Below the pieces are notes generated by a model. The model made no database searches. It was not told the origin of the DNA and saw only the letters and a program-made list of their open reading frames with translations. Shown piece after piece: positions 8,018 to 16,891 of a DNA stretch of 64,000 nt (position 1 is its first letter; each line of letters starts with the position of its first letter). Location: assembly GCF_004342985.1 (NCBI RefSeq), contig NZ_SMBO01000002.1, forward strand, positions 1 to 64,000, given 5' to 3'. Both the position numbers and the translations under genes were made by a program. The DNA is from Novosphingobium sp. PhB57 (lineage in GTDB: Bacteria; Pseudomonadota; Alphaproteobacteria; Sphingomonadales; Sphingomonadaceae).

Positions 8018-8541
8018 TGTCCGATACCGAAACCGTCCAGAGCCTGTCCGACCTCAAGGACCTCGGCGAAGTCGCTACCGCCGTTGAAACGTCGGAAGAG
8101 ACCTTCACGCCCGTCGTTTCGAACGCGCCCCTGCGCGAGCAGCAGCTCGACGCCTATGGCCGCGCTTACGCCACCGGCCGCCGCAAGGACGCCGTGGCCC
8201 GCGTGTGGGTGAAGCCCGGCACCGGCAAGGTCATCATCAACGGCCGCGACCAGGAAGTGTACTTTGCACGTCCGACACTGCGTCTCGTCATCAACCAGAC
8301 CTTCCAGGTTGCTGGTCGTGACGGCCAGTACGACGTGATCGCCACCGTCAAGGGCGGCGGTCTCTCGGGCCAGGCAGGCGCCGTGAAGCACGGTATCGCC
8401 CAGGCACTCTCGAAGTACGAGCCCGCCCTGCGCGCCGCCGTCAAGGCTGCCGGCTTCCTTACCCGCGACCCGCGCGTCGTCGAGCGTAAGAAGTATGGCC
8501 GTGCGAAGGCACGTCGTAGCTTCCAGTTCTCGAAGCGTTAA
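8017..8541 (+). CDS. rpsI: 30S ribosomal protein S9
   Basis: A 174-residue S9 with the invariant C-terminal SFQFSKR tail that reaches the P-site tRNA. The core starts at [14 protein letters not shown]. An acidic extension of about 45 residues precedes it, as seen in alphaproteobacterial S9 proteins. It is coupled to rplM by a one-base stop/start overlap and followed by a clear terminator. Confidence 0.97.
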   Translation: MSDTETVQSLSDLKDLGEVATAVETSEETFTPVVSNAPLREQQLDAYGRAYATGRRKDAVARVWVKPGTGKVIINGRDQEVYFARPTLRLVINQTFQVAGRDGQYDVIATVKGGGLSGQAGAVKHGIAQALSKYEPALRAAVKAAGFLTRDPRVVERKKYGRAKARRSFQFSKR

Positions 8542-8570
8542 TTCGCTTACCGAGAGCTTCGGCTTTACGA

Positions 8571-8603
8571 AAAGGGGTCGCGGGCAACCGCGGCCCTTTT
8601 TTG
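8571..8603 (+). terminator. Rho-independent terminator after rpsI
   Basis: AAAGGGGTCGCGG pairs imperfectly with CCGCGGCCCTTT around a GCAA tetraloop and runs into a T-tract, 30 bases after the rpsI stop. Confidence 0.85.
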
Positions 8604-8681
8604 TTGCTTTGTTGCACGGCCTGTTTTGTTTCTAAGCCGTGAGATAGCCGGATGCGCGTCCGGATTGCGCCGAGGGAAACG

Positions 8682-9548
8682 ATGGACCATGCCCTTTCCC
8701 GCCGTCACCTGATCGCTGGCCTCGCCCTGGCTGCACTCGCCTGTCCCGCCCAGGCAGCGTCCGATCTGGAAGAAATCGAGCGACAGCACGGCATGCGCAT
8801 CGGCGCGGTCATGCGCGGCAGCGATGGCAGGATCCATTTCGCCCACCGCGCGGACGAGCGGTTCCGGCTCTGCTCCACATTCAAGATCTTCCTGGCCGCC
8901 GAAGTGTACCGCCAAGCGGCCACTAATCCGCACCTGCTGCAACGCCCGGTCACGATCCGCGATACCGACCGGCTCGGCAATTCGCCGGTGACCGCCCGGC
9001 AGCGGGACGGCAGCACATTGTCTGCCGAGATGCTGTGCAAGGCCGCCGTCCAGTACAGCGACAATTCGGCAGCCAACTACCTGCTCGATCTCGTCGGCGG
9101 CCCACCGGCCGTGACCCGGCTGTTCCGCACCCTTGGCGACAACATTTCGCGGCTGGACCGCATGGAGCCCGCGCTGAACCTGGGCGCCCCCGAAGACTTC
9201 CGCGACACCACCACACCCGCCGCGATCGCCCGTTCGCTGGGAACCCTGCTGCTGACGTCGACCGTTCTGGGCGACCACCAGCGCGCGACGCTACTGGGCT
9301 GGATGCGGAACGAACAGAACGGCACTCGGCGCATTCGCGCGGGCGTGCCCAGGGGTTGGACCGTGGCGAACAAGCCGGGGACCAACGATGCGGGCGCGGT
9401 CAACGATATCGCCATCATACGGCCCCCGTCGGGCGGCTCCTTCGTCCTGACGGTCTACACCGCTTCGGCGGAGAATCGCGTTACCCAAAGCGAAAGCGTG
9501 ATCGCCGCAATCGCCGGCATGGCCGCGCTGAAGATCCCCAGGCGCTGA
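8682..9548 (+). CDS. Class A beta-lactamase with atypical KPG box
   Basis: A 288-residue serine beta-lactamase. The N-terminus has a twin-arginine-like signal (SRRHLIAGLALA) ending in AQA, so the enzyme should be periplasmic. Motifs in order: CSTFK at 64-68 (nucleophile Ser65, equal to Ambler S70), SDN at 126-128, and EPALN at 162-166 (E162, equal to E166). The third box reads KPG at 231-233 instead of KTG or KSG. A Cys precedes the nucleophile, as in several carbapenemase families, but position 238 is Asn, so the usual disulfide partner is missing. ATG at 8682 has a GAGGGAA site upstream; ATG at 8652 is less likely. No AmpR-type regulator is adjacent. Substrate range cannot be read from the sequence. 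Confidence 0.92.
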   Translation: MDHALSRRHLIAGLALAALACPAQAASDLEEIERQHGMRIGAVMRGSDGRIHFAHRADERFRLCSTFKIFLAAEVYRQAATNPHLLQRPVTIRDTDRLGNSPVTARQRDGSTLSAEMLCKAAVQYSDNSAANYLLDLVGGPPAVTRLFRTLGDNISRLDRMEPALNLGAPEDFRDTTTPAAIARSLGTLLLTSTVLGDHQRATLLGWMRNEQNGTRRIRAGVPRGWTVANKPGTNDAGAVNDIAIIRPPSGGSFVLTVYTASAENRVTQSESVIAAIAGMAALKIPRR

Positions 9549-9554
9549 ATCGAA

Positions 9555-9584
9555 AAGGGGCGCCGCAGGAAAGCGGCGCCCCTT
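9555..9584. terminator. Bidirectional terminator between convergent bla and gcd
   Basis: A perfect 12-bp stem, AAGGGGCGCCGC with GCGGCGCCCCTT, around a 6-base loop, placed between two converging genes. Confidence 0.85.
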
Positions 9585-9615
9585 GTCTTGCAGGGCTGAC
9601 GGATCGGCCCGAGAC

Positions 9616-12039
9616 TCAGCTTTGGGGCAGGGCGTAAGCGACGAGGTAGTCGCCGGTCTTCGTGCCCAGGCCGCCATGGCCGCCTGCGGCGATCAGGACG
9701 TATTGCCTGCCGTCCACCGAATAGGTCATCGGCGTGGCATTGCCGCCGGCCGGGAGACCGGCCTCCCACAACGTCTTGCCGGTCCGCACGTCCACCGCGC
9801 GGAACATGTTGTCTGCCGTGGCGCCGATGAAATCGAGGCCGCCGGCGGTCATCATGTTGCCGCCGATATTGAAGATGCCGGTCGGCAGCGGCAGGTTGGT
9901 ATGGGTTCCGCCCAGGCCCGTGGCGCGGGTGTCGCCGATGGGGCGCTGCCAGACGATCTTGTGAGTCACCAGATCGATGGCAGTCAGGGTGCCCCACGGC
10001 GGCGGGTTACAGGGCACGCCGATCGGGTTCAGCCAGGGGTGGACCATGCCGACGTAGGGCGTGCCGTACTGCGGCGCGATTCCGGGACCGATCCTGGGCT
10101 CGTTGCCCGAACCGTTCCAAGGCGGCACCGCGCCCGACTTCTCGAAGGGCTCACGCGGCTTCATGGTAATCATGAAGGGGATGTAGTTCGAGTTTGCGAT
10201 CAGCAACTTGCGCTGCGGATCGATGGTGGCGCCGTGCCAGTCGATCACCCCGTCGAAGGCCGGGTAGACGATGGTCTGCTTGAGCTGGGGCGGCGTGAAC
10301 TGCCCTTCGTAATGCGCCTTTCGGAACTGGATGCGGCACATCATCTGGTCGATCGGCGTCGCGCCCCAGAGGTGGTTCTCGACGAGGTCGGCGGGCGTCA
10401 GCGACGGCATGCCGACGGGGTAGGACTGGGTCTTTGCCAGGGTCTCGCCCGGAACGCCGTCCTGCGGGACCGGCTTTTCGATGGTTTCGACCACGGGCTT
10501 GCCGGTGCGGCGATCCAGCACCCAGAATTCACCGCGCTTCGACGATTGGACAAGGGCAGGGACCGTCTTCCCGCCGATGGGCAGGTCCACCAGCGAAGGA
10601 CCGATCGGCAGGTCCATGTCCCACACGTCGTGGTGAGTGGTCTGGAAGTGCCACTTGGGCGTCCCGGTGGTGATGTCCAAGGCGACGATGGAGCTGGAAT
10701 ATGCCTCGTCGAAAGGACGGCGTCCGCCGCCGAAGTAGTCCGGCGTGGCGTTGCCCAGCGGCAGGTAGACCATGTTGAGGTCCGGATCGGCGGTATAGAC
10801 GCCCCAGGCATTGGGCGTGCCGCGCGTCAGCACGGTATCGTCGCCGGGATGCACCACCTGATCGGGATGGCCGACGTCCCAGGCCCAGATGATCTTGCCG
10901 GAGACCGGATCGAAGGCCCGGATCGCGCCCGAAGGCTCGTTGCGGGACTGGTTGTCGTAGACCCAGCCGCCCAGGATCATGCGGTCGTGAACGACCAGCG
11001 GCGGCGAGGTGACGAAGTGGAAGCCCGCCGGAACGTGGCCGAGGTACTTGGCCAGGCTGATGAAGCCATGGTCGCCGAAGTCCTCGCAGGGCTTACCCGT
11101 CTCGGCATTGAGCGCCATGATCCGCGCGTCCAGCACGGGGGCCAGGATGCGCGTGGGGCAGACGCTGCTCTTGCCTTCCGGCGCACGGTAATAGGCGACG
11201 CCGCGGCAGGCCAAGTAGACGTCGGCGTCGGTATTGGCCTTGGGGTCGAACTTCCACTTCACTTTGCCGGTGCGCGCATCGAGCGCCTCGACCCAGGAGT
11301 GGCCGGTGCAGACATAGACCGTGTCGCCGACCTTGATCGGCGTCACTTCGAAGTTGAATTCGTGGCCGGCATCGGTGCCGCCGATATCCTCGCCCGGGCG
11401 CATCGTGTCGCCGGTCTGGGTGGTCCAGGCCACCTTGAGGTTCTTCACGTTGGCCGTGTTGATCTGGTCCAGCGGAGAAAAGCGGTCTCCCTTGGCGGTG
11501 CGGCCGTAATACCACCAGTCCTCGGCGGGTACCGAACCGTCCACCTGGCCGGCGAAGAGGCGGTTTCCGGCGTCTCCCGCCACGCCCACCGGCTGCGCGA
11601 AGCCGGCGATCAGCACCACGATCGCCAGGCCGCTGGCCAGGGCAGGGGCCAGGACGGCATGGCGGGCGAGGGGCCGCCGATCGGTTGCCGGCACGATCCC
11701 GCGCCGCACCCAGGGCAGCGACAGCCACAGGCCCAGCACGGTGGGCGCCACCAGCCTCGGCTCCAGCCCCCAACCGTTCAGTCCCACCTCGTGAAGCGCC
11801 CAGAGCACGGTGCCCACCAGCAGCGCGCCATAGAGCCACAGCGCCTCCGGTCTTCGTCGCAGCGCCAGGATCCCGGTGGCGATCAGGGCGAGCCCGGCGA
11901 CGAGATAATAGAGGGAACCCGCCAGCGTCGCGAGATAGACGCCGCCGGCCGTGAACACGGCGCCGACCGCAAGGAGGACCAATGCGGTGAACCAGGGCTG
12001 GCGATGCGGGGAGGGGAATCGAGAGGGGGGCTGTGTCAA
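9616..12039 (-). CDS. gcd: Membrane-bound PQQ-dependent glucose/quinate/shikimate-type dehydrogenase
   Basis: About 807 residues, close to the usual 800 of membrane glucose dehydrogenases. The first ~150 residues hold about five hydrophobic segments that anchor it and pass electrons to ubiquinone. The remainder is a periplasmic eight-bladed PQQ propeller, with WTTQTGD, YVCTGHSWVEALDA, HHDVWDMDLP and GGLDFIGATADNMFRA visible. I place the start at TTG (12039) because AGGAG lies 8 bases upstream; the frame is open further 5' but the sequence there looks non-coding. The substrate (glucose versus quinate or shikimate) is not determinable. No pqq biosynthesis genes lie in the window. It is divergent from padR, and the tandem palindromes between them could control both. 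Confidence 0.92.
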   Translation of the reverse strand: MTQPPSRFPSPHRQPWFTALVLLAVGAVFTAGGVYLATLAGSLYYLVAGLALIATGILALRRRPEALWLYGALLVGTVLWALHEVGLNGWGLEPRLVAPTVLGLWLSLPWVRRGIVPATDRRPLARHAVLAPALASGLAIVVLIAGFAQPVGVAGDAGNRLFAGQVDGSVPAEDWWYYGRTAKGDRFSPLDQINTANVKNLKVAWTTQTGDTMRPGEDIGGTDAGHEFNFEVTPIKVGDTVYVCTGHSWVEALDARTGKVKWKFDPKANTDADVYLACRGVAYYRAPEGKSSVCPTRILAPVLDARIMALNAETGKPCEDFGDHGFISLAKYLGHVPAGFHFVTSPPLVVHDRMILGGWVYDNQSRNEPSGAIRAFDPVSGKIIWAWDVGHPDQVVHPGDDTVLTRGTPNAWGVYTADPDLNMVYLPLGNATPDYFGGGRRPFDEAYSSSIVALDITTGTPKWHFQTTHHDVWDMDLPIGPSLVDLPIGGKTVPALVQSSKRGEFWVLDRRTGKPVVETIEKPVPQDGVPGETLAKTQSYPVGMPSLTPADLVENHLWGATPIDQMMCRIQFRKAHYEGQFTPPQLKQTIVYPAFDGVIDWHGATIDPQRKLLIANSNYIPFMITMKPREPFEKSGAVPPWNGSGNEPRIGPGIAPQYGTPYVGMVHPWLNPIGVPCNPPPWGTLTAIDLVTHKIVWQRPIGDTRATGLGGTHTNLPLPTGIFNIGGNMMTAGGLDFIGATADNMFRAVDVRTGKTLWEAGLPAGGNATPMTYSVDGRQYVLIAAGGHGGLGTKTGDYLVAYALPQS

Positions 12040-12193
12040 AGTGTTTCTCCTTGGCCACTCCCGACAATTCACGGCTCGGCGCGTGGTTGCAGCGAAACGG
12101 CGCAAAGGCGCGGAACAATTGGAATTTCCTGCCGCCAAGGCTCGGCAAGGCGGGGCCAAGGCGGGTTTACACGGTGCCAGATACCTGGTCATA

Positions 12194-12241
12194 GCAAGGT
12201 ACCTTGCCACGCCCCGTACTAATCTTGGCAAGGTACCTTGC
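12194..12241. promoter_or_regulatory. Two identical 14-bp palindromes, putative PadR operators
   Basis: GCAAGGTACCTTGC occurs at 12194-12207 and again at 12228-12241, with centres 34 bp apart. Degenerate relatives flank them (CCAGATACCTGG near 12177 and CGGTAGCTTGC near 12248). They lie 50-100 bases before padR and in front of the divergent gcd. Autoregulation by the dimeric PadR is the natural inference. Confidence 0.7.
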
Positions 12242-12291
12242 GTTACACGGTAGCTTGCAATATACACTCCTCATTCGCAGGAGATGATTCG

Positions 12292-12675
12292 ATGTCCGAA
12301 ATCGAAGTGCAGCTGAAAAAGGGAGTGCTCGGCCTGTGCGTGCTCGCCCTGCTGTCGCGGGGGGACAGCTACGCCTACGAGATCGCCAGCCGCATGGCCG
12401 CGGCGGTCGATATGGGTGAGGGCACGATCTATCCGCTCATGCGCCGCATGCAGTCGGATGGCCTCGTGGCGACCTATTTGGAGGAATCCCCCTCGGGTCC
12501 GCCGCGCAAGTACTACCGCATCACCGAAACCGGCCGCAGCCGCCTTGCCGAACAGGTAGAGGAATGGCGCGGCTTCACCGCCGCCGTCGACGGGCTGATC
12601 GAAGAGGCTGCCGCCCCTTCGCCCGATGCTCCGATGGAAGGCCCCATCGCAGAGGAGCCGAGCCATGACGCGTAA
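12292..12675 (+). CDS. PadR family transcriptional regulator
   Basis: A 127-residue winged-helix regulator of the PadR family. GVLGLCVLALLSRGDSYAYE and GEGTIYPLMRRMQSDGLV form the recognition helix region, and RKYYRITETGRSRL the wing. ATG at 12292 is preceded by CAGGAG at good spacing. The gene overlaps the DUF1700 gene by 11 bases and starts a three-gene operon (padR, DUF1700, DUF2807), an arrangement known in many bacteria and thought to respond to envelope conditions. The ligand is unknown. Confidence 0.93.
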   Translation: MSEIEVQLKKGVLGLCVLALLSRGDSYAYEIASRMAAAVDMGEGTIYPLMRRMQSDGLVATYLEESPSGPPRKYYRITETGRSRLAEQVEEWRGFTAAVDGLIEEAAAPSPDAPMEGPIAEEPSHDA

Positions 12676-13231
12676 CGAATTCATCCGGCGCCTGAAGGCC
12701 GGTCTCAAGGGCATGCCGCAAGGCGATGTCGCCGAGATCGCAGCCGACTACGAAGAGCACTTCGAAGCCGGCGCCGCCGAAGGCCGCAGCGAACAGGAAG
12801 TGGCCGCCGCCCTTGGCGATCCCGGCCGCCTTGCCCGCGAACTCCGCTTCGAGGCAGGCTTCCGCAACTGGGAAAGCGGACGCTCGCCGTCCTCCGCCTG
12901 GGGCGCGATCCTGGCCTTCATGGGGCTGGCGACCATCGACATCCTGATCCTGCTGCCCATCGTCTTGCCGGTGCTGGGCGTGATGTTCGGCCTCTACGTC
13001 GCGGCCATCGCCGTGTTCGTGGCAGGCGGCTTCATGCTGATCGCCGGGCCGTTCAGCGGCTTTCCGGGCGGCATCCTCGTCGCGATCCTGGGCGGCCTCG
13101 GCACGATGAGCGCCGCCGTGGCGATCGCCGCGCTGCTGACATTGGTCAGCATCTGGATCATCAATGCCCTCATGTGGTTCGGCCGCCTTCACTACCGCGT
13201 GATCGAACCCGCCATCCACCCCGAAAACTGA
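12665..13231 (+). CDS. DUF1700 membrane protein
   Basis: A 188-residue protein. The N-terminal ~75 residues are a helical soluble domain (MTRNEFIRRLKAGLKGMP, then a YEEHFEAGAAEGRSEQE segment) typical of DUF1700. Three to four hydrophobic segments follow. Members are commonly encoded right after PadR regulators, as here, with an 11-base overlap. Its role may be sensing or modulation of PadR; this is inferred from context only. Confidence 0.85.
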   Translation: MTRNEFIRRLKAGLKGMPQGDVAEIAADYEEHFEAGAAEGRSEQEVAAALGDPGRLARELRFEAGFRNWESGRSPSSAWGAILAFMGLATIDILILLPIVLPVLGVMFGLYVAAIAVFVAGGFMLIAGPFSGFPGGILVAILGGLGTMSAAVAIAALLTLVSIWIINALMWFGRLHYRVIEPAIHPEN

Positions 13232-13257
13232 GAAAAACGAGAGAAAGGAACCAAGTG

Positions 13258-13968
13258 ATGTTCAGGAAACTGCTCATCGTATTCGCCAGCGGCGTGATCC
13301 TGACGATCGTCGCTTTCAGCGCGGCCTGGTTGATCGGCGGGGACAAGTTCCGCCAGGACATCCACAGCGGAGACTTCAACTGGACCATGGACGGTGACGA
13401 TACGGACAGCCCGCAGATCACCCGCAACTTCCAGATCCAGCCCGGCGCCCGCCTGGCCATGGACATCCCCGTCCAGCTCGTCTTCACCAAGGGCGACAAG
13501 GCCGAGATGGTCGTCACCGGCCCGCAAAAGCTGGTCGACCGCCTGACCTGGGAAAACGGCCGCCTGGACGTGAAGGGCAAGTGGCACGGCCGCAAGGGCC
13601 TGAAGGTCCGCATCTCCGCGCCCGAGATCGAAGGCCTCGATTTCGAAGCGCCGGGCGACGTGACCCTGACCGGGCTCGACCAGGACAGCCTGACCGTGAA
13701 CGGCAACGGCGCTCTCAGCCTCGAAGCCTCGGGCAAGGTCCGCAAGCTGGCCGTGACCGCCGAAGGCGCGGGTAACCTGGACTTCGGCAAGGTCGAAGCC
13801 CGCGATGCCCTGATCCGCGTCAATGGCGCAGGCAATATCACCATCGGTGCCACCGGCACGGTCGACGTTGCCATCAACGGCATCGGCAATGTCAGCCTGG
13901 TGCGCAAGCCCGCCAACCTCAAGACCGAGATCAACGGCATCGGCAACGTCGATCACGACTACAAGTAA
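13258..13968 (+). CDS. DUF2807 (GIN domain) envelope protein
   Basis: A 236-residue protein with one N-terminal hydrophobic anchor (residues about 4-27) and a repeated beta-helix-like domain characteristic of the putative auto-transporter adhesin head GIN family. Short repeats such as VNGAGNITIGA, INGIGNVSL and INGIGNVDHDYK are visible. It is probably a periplasmic or surface protein. It lies 26 bases after the DUF1700 gene and is followed by a strong terminator, closing the padR operon. Confidence 0.85.
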   Translation: MFRKLLIVFASGVILTIVAFSAAWLIGGDKFRQDIHSGDFNWTMDGDDTDSPQITRNFQIQPGARLAMDIPVQLVFTKGDKAEMVVTGPQKLVDRLTWENGRLDVKGKWHGRKGLKVRISAPEIEGLDFEAPGDVTLTGLDQDSLTVNGNGALSLEASGKVRKLAVTAEGAGNLDFGKVEARDALIRVNGAGNITIGATGTVDVAINGIGNVSLVRKPANLKTEINGIGNVDHDYK

Positions 13969-14019
13969 GCATTCCCAGAGCCGTCGCCGCGGCCCTTCCC
14001 GCAGCGACGGCAGAAATGA

Positions 14020-14053
14020 AAAGGGCCGCACCGTTTCGACGGTGCGGCCCTTT
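14020..14053. terminator. Strong terminator with TTCG tetraloop
   Basis: A perfect 15-bp stem (AAAGGGCCGCACCGT and its complement) around TTCG, followed by CTCTTTG. It lies between the convergent DUF2807 and phosphoesterase genes and probably serves both. Confidence 0.9.
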
Positions 14054-14082
14054 CTCTTTGTCGTTGGCCAGACCTCGGACGA

Positions 14083-14970
14083 TCAGTGCACCGGCGGATC
14101 GACCGGCGGCACCGCGCCCACCGGCGCCACCGGCTCGCCCGGTTCGCGCGGGGGCAGGGCGTTCTCGGGCACCTGGTCGATCTGCATGGCCGATGTCGGC
14201 AAATGATCGAGATTGCGGGCGACCACGTTGATCCGGTCGCCCTCGATGGTGATTTCGTTGAAGCTGGGCGGGGTCGAGCGAATCCGCTTCGACAGCGTGC
14301 CCGCGCCGATCATCCGCAGCGGCCCGGCCGGAGTCTCGGCGGTGAGGTCGAAAGCATCGTGAATGTGGCCAGACAGCACGGCCATGACCTTGCGGCCTGC
14401 CAGCACTTCCATCGTCCGGGTGCCGTTGATCGTCAGCAGCTTGTTGTCCTTGGCGCGTCGCTCGGTCAGCGGGTGATGCGCGGCGATCAGCACGCGGGTT
14501 CCCGCGGGCAGGGCATCGATGGCGGCCAGAGTTTCGGCCAGCGCCTTTTCCGTCACCCATCCGTTCGACCAGGGGAAGCGCTGCCACTGGGCGCGCGTGG
14601 TGGTCTTGAGCGGAACGATGGCCAGGCCCGGCAGGTGAAGCTCTGCCTCCACCATGCTCTCGATGGCGTGGAACCGCTTGTAGGGCGCGAAAAACCGTTC
14701 GTAGAGGTTGAAATAGGGGATGTCGTGATTCCCCACTTCGACCGTCACTGGCACGTCCAGCCCCTTGATCCACGTCGTCGCCGCGTCGAATTCGGGATGA
14801 CGTGCGCGCATGGTCAGATCGCCGGTGATGGCGACGGCATCGGGCTTTTCACGCGCGATGCAGGACTTCGCCCAATCGATGGCGCGTCTGTCCTCCAACC
14901 CGAAATGGATGTCGCTCAAGTGGAACAGGCGGATCGGATCGCCCGGCGAGAGAGAGTTTTCAGGAAGCAT
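14083..14970 (-). CDS. Metallophosphoesterase (calcineurin-like)
   Basis: A 295-residue cytoplasmic enzyme with all five metallophosphatase motifs: HLSDIHFG (about 17-24), GDLT (about 50), GNHD (about 81-84), AAHHPL and the C-terminal SGHIHDAF. These residues bind a dinuclear metal centre. The substrate is unknown; cyclic nucleotides or phospholipid head groups are possible. A proline-rich tail ends the protein. It overlaps the upstream lipid kinase-like gene by 11 bases, suggesting a two-gene operon with a shared lipid or phosphate function. Confidence 0.92.
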   Translation of the reverse strand: MLPENSLSPGDPIRLFHLSDIHFGLEDRRAIDWAKSCIAREKPDAVAITGDLTMRARHPEFDAATTWIKGLDVPVTVEVGNHDIPYFNLYERFFAPYKRFHAIESMVEAELHLPGLAIVPLKTTTRAQWQRFPWSNGWVTEKALAETLAAIDALPAGTRVLIAAHHPLTERRAKDNKLLTINGTRTMEVLAGRKVMAVLSGHIHDAFDLTAETPAGPLRMIGAGTLSKRIRSTPPSFNEITIEGDRINVVARNLDHLPTSAMQIDQVPENALPPREPGEPVAPVGAVPPVDPPVH

Positions 14971-15874
14971 TGCGGGTCGTTACCAGATCGACTTCGCAAG
15001 TTGCGAGGTAAAACTCCTCCTCCGCGCCGCCATCGAAAGGTTCGCCGTCGATCAGCAGGCCCATCGGCTCGCCATCGGGGCAGACCAGCTTGAGCCGGCG
15101 ATGGCTGCCGAGCGAATCGTGCGGTCCGTCGCGAAAGTCGCGGTTGAGCAGGGCGATGCCCTGGCCGGCATAGTCCGCCAGCGATTCGGCGTAATAGCCG
15201 TTCGCCTCCAGCCCGCTTTCGCCGGGCGTGACGGTGATGGCGGCATATCCGTCCTCGCGGCCGCAATCCGATTCGGCGCAGAATACCTTGGGGCCGTTCG
15301 CGGACCAGGAGATCGCCTGCCGCGCGGTGTTGACGAATTCGACGATGTTCACCGCGCGCATGGCCTCGCGCACCTCGTTCCAGACGGTGCCGGGTCCGGC
15401 GAGCACGCCGGTCAGGCCGATTCCGTGGCGACTGGCGATGACGGTCGGCCGCACCGTGTCGAGCGGGCCGCCGGCGAGGCGGGCGACGATCTCTTCCACG
15501 GGGACATCGCCGTGCAGGCGCTTGGGCAGCATGTTCATCGTGCCGCCGGGCAGCACCAGCACCGCGCCGCTCCAGCCGCTGGCCGCCGCAACTACCGAAT
15601 GCGTGGTGCCGTCACCGCCGAAGGTGACCAGCAGATCCACTTGCGCGGCATCGAGCACGGCCGGTGTCGGCGCATCCTCTTCGGGAAAGCGCAAGGTGCG
15701 GACCACCGGAAAGCCGGCATCGGCCAGGTTTTCCTCGACCCGGGAAACGGAGGCATCGTCATTGCTGCCGCTGGCAGCGTTGCAGACCAGCCATACCCGG
15801 GGCAGCGGCGCGGCGGACTGCGGGATTCCGGCCTGCTGGCCAGGACGAGAGCGGGGATGTTCCGTTTGCGTCAT
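14960..15874 (-). CDS. Diacylglycerol kinase-family protein
   Basis: A 304-residue member of the diacylglycerol/sphingosine kinase (DAGK catalytic) family. VWLVCNAASGSND opens the nucleotide-binding domain, FGGDGTTHSV is the signature GGDGT motif (about residues 85-94) and LPGGTMNMLPKRL matches the PxGTxN-A motif. Bacterial relatives phosphorylate lipids such as diacylglycerol or act in lipid A and sphingolipid metabolism; sphingomonads make glycosphingolipids, but a link is speculation. It overlaps the phosphoesterase gene downstream. Confidence 0.88.
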   Translation of the reverse strand: MTQTEHPRSRPGQQAGIPQSAAPLPRVWLVCNAASGSNDDASVSRVEENLADAGFPVVRTLRFPEEDAPTPAVLDAAQVDLLVTFGGDGTTHSVVAAASGWSGAVLVLPGGTMNMLPKRLHGDVPVEEIVARLAGGPLDTVRPTVIASRHGIGLTGVLAGPGTVWNEVREAMRAVNIVEFVNTARQAISWSANGPKVFCAESDCGREDGYAAITVTPGESGLEANGYYAESLADYAGQGIALLNRDFRDGPHDSLGSHRRLKLVCPDGEPMGLLIDGEPFDGGAEEEFYLATCEVDLVTTRNAS

Positions 15875-15911
15875 GCCGCCAGAAACCTGCCTCGCCCCGC
15901 CGGGTTCCCGA

Positions 15912-16190
15912 TCAAAGCCGTCCGCTGGAGATCAGCCAGGCGGAAAGGCCGTTGAGACCGGAGTAGAGGATGTAGACCCAGGCCCAGCCCGCCGACCCGC
16001 CGGCCACGGCGATCATCGCGCCCAGCAGCATCACGAATTCGACGACAAGGCTGAAGCGCCCGCCCAGGGGCTGGAAGAACCACGGGATCTGCGAAAGCAT
16101 TCGATGGCCGCTTTCGAGCACCGCCTTGTGCGCGGCGAAGTTGAATATCCCAAGGAAGAAGACGAGGATCAGTCCCATAAGTACATACAA
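15912..16190 (-). CDS. Small membrane protein, unknown function
   Basis: A 92-residue hydrophobic protein with about three membrane segments (residues 2-20, 45-65 and 68-88). I do not recognise the family. The start could be ATG at 16190 or ATG at 16178; neither has a strong ribosome-binding site. It lies 37 bases upstream of the lipid kinase-like gene on the same strand and may be part of that operon. Confidence 0.65.
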   Translation of the reverse strand: MYVLMGLILVFFLGIFNFAAHKAVLESGHRMLSQIPWFFQPLGGRFSLVVEFVMLLGAMIAVAGGSAGWAWVYILYSGLNGLSAWLISSGRL

Positions 16191-16463
16191 ATGGTACCGT
16201 CAAACGGCGAGGAAAGCCAGCTTTCGAATAGACCGCGATTTTCGCAGTGCTGATTCGCCGTAGTTCTTTCGCGCAGCCCGGATCGCAAGACGTCGTTCGT
16301 CGACACCCAATGTCGTTCATCCCCACCACCCGGCCTTCGTCGACCTTGAACGGGTGACGGTCGAGCCTCGCGTGAAGCTGCGGCGATTCGGCTGCAAACA
16401 GGTTTCACCGAGCCGGTTGCGACGAAACTCTCTGCACACGGCTCCCCTGAGGAGGAAGAGACG

Positions 16464-16796
16464 ATGTTCAAGACCAACATGATCGCCGCCGCTGCTGCCG
16501 GGCTTGTCCTTGGTGCCGTGGTTGCCGCAACCGCCCCGGCCCCCGCTTTCGCCAAGAATGTCGAAGTGCGCTATTCCGACCTGAATCTCTCGACGCCGGA
16601 AGGCCAGCAGAAGCTGGAACGCCGCATCGATACCGCCGCGCGTGAAGCCTGCGACTACAACCGCGTCACCACCGGGTCGCGCCTGCGCAGCTCCGATGCC
16701 ACCGAATGCTACAGCAAGGCCCGTGCCGACGTCAGCGCGCAGGTTGCCGGCGCTGTCGACAAGGCCGGCGCCGAACGGCTCGCGGTCGGCCAGTAA
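16464..16796 (+). CDS. UrcA family protein
   Basis: A 110-residue secreted protein with a signal peptide ending AFA (about residue 30). The mature part has VRYSDLNLSTPEGQQKLERR and two cysteines (in REACDYN and ATECYSK), the pattern of the UrcA family common in sphingomonads and of unknown function. The ATG follows a strong GGAGGAAGAG site. The gene is monocistronic with a terminator behind it. Confidence 0.88.
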   Translation: MFKTNMIAAAAAGLVLGAVVAATAPAPAFAKNVEVRYSDLNLSTPEGQQKLERRIDTAAREACDYNRVTTGSRLRSSDATECYSKARADVSAQVAGAVDKAGAERLAVGQ

Positions 16797-16861
16797 GTCC
16801 GATCTTGGAGACGCCCCACACCCTATCCCGAAGTCCCTTAAAAAATAACCGGATATGACCT

Positions 16862-16891
16862 GGCGGGCCCTAGCGGCCCGCCATTTTTTTT
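16862..16891 (+). terminator. Rho-independent terminator after urcA-type gene
   Basis: GGCGGGCC and GGCCCGCC form an 8-bp GC stem followed by A and eight Ts. Its T-run overlaps the 3' end of the convergent response-regulator gene. Confidence 0.9.

Noticed and set aside
9583..12222. 879-codon open frame opposite the PQQ glucose dehydrogenase
   Set aside because: It is exactly antisense to a clear family member, has Arg/Gly/His-rich low-complexity translation and no recognisable domains; such open antisense frames are common in GC-rich DNA.
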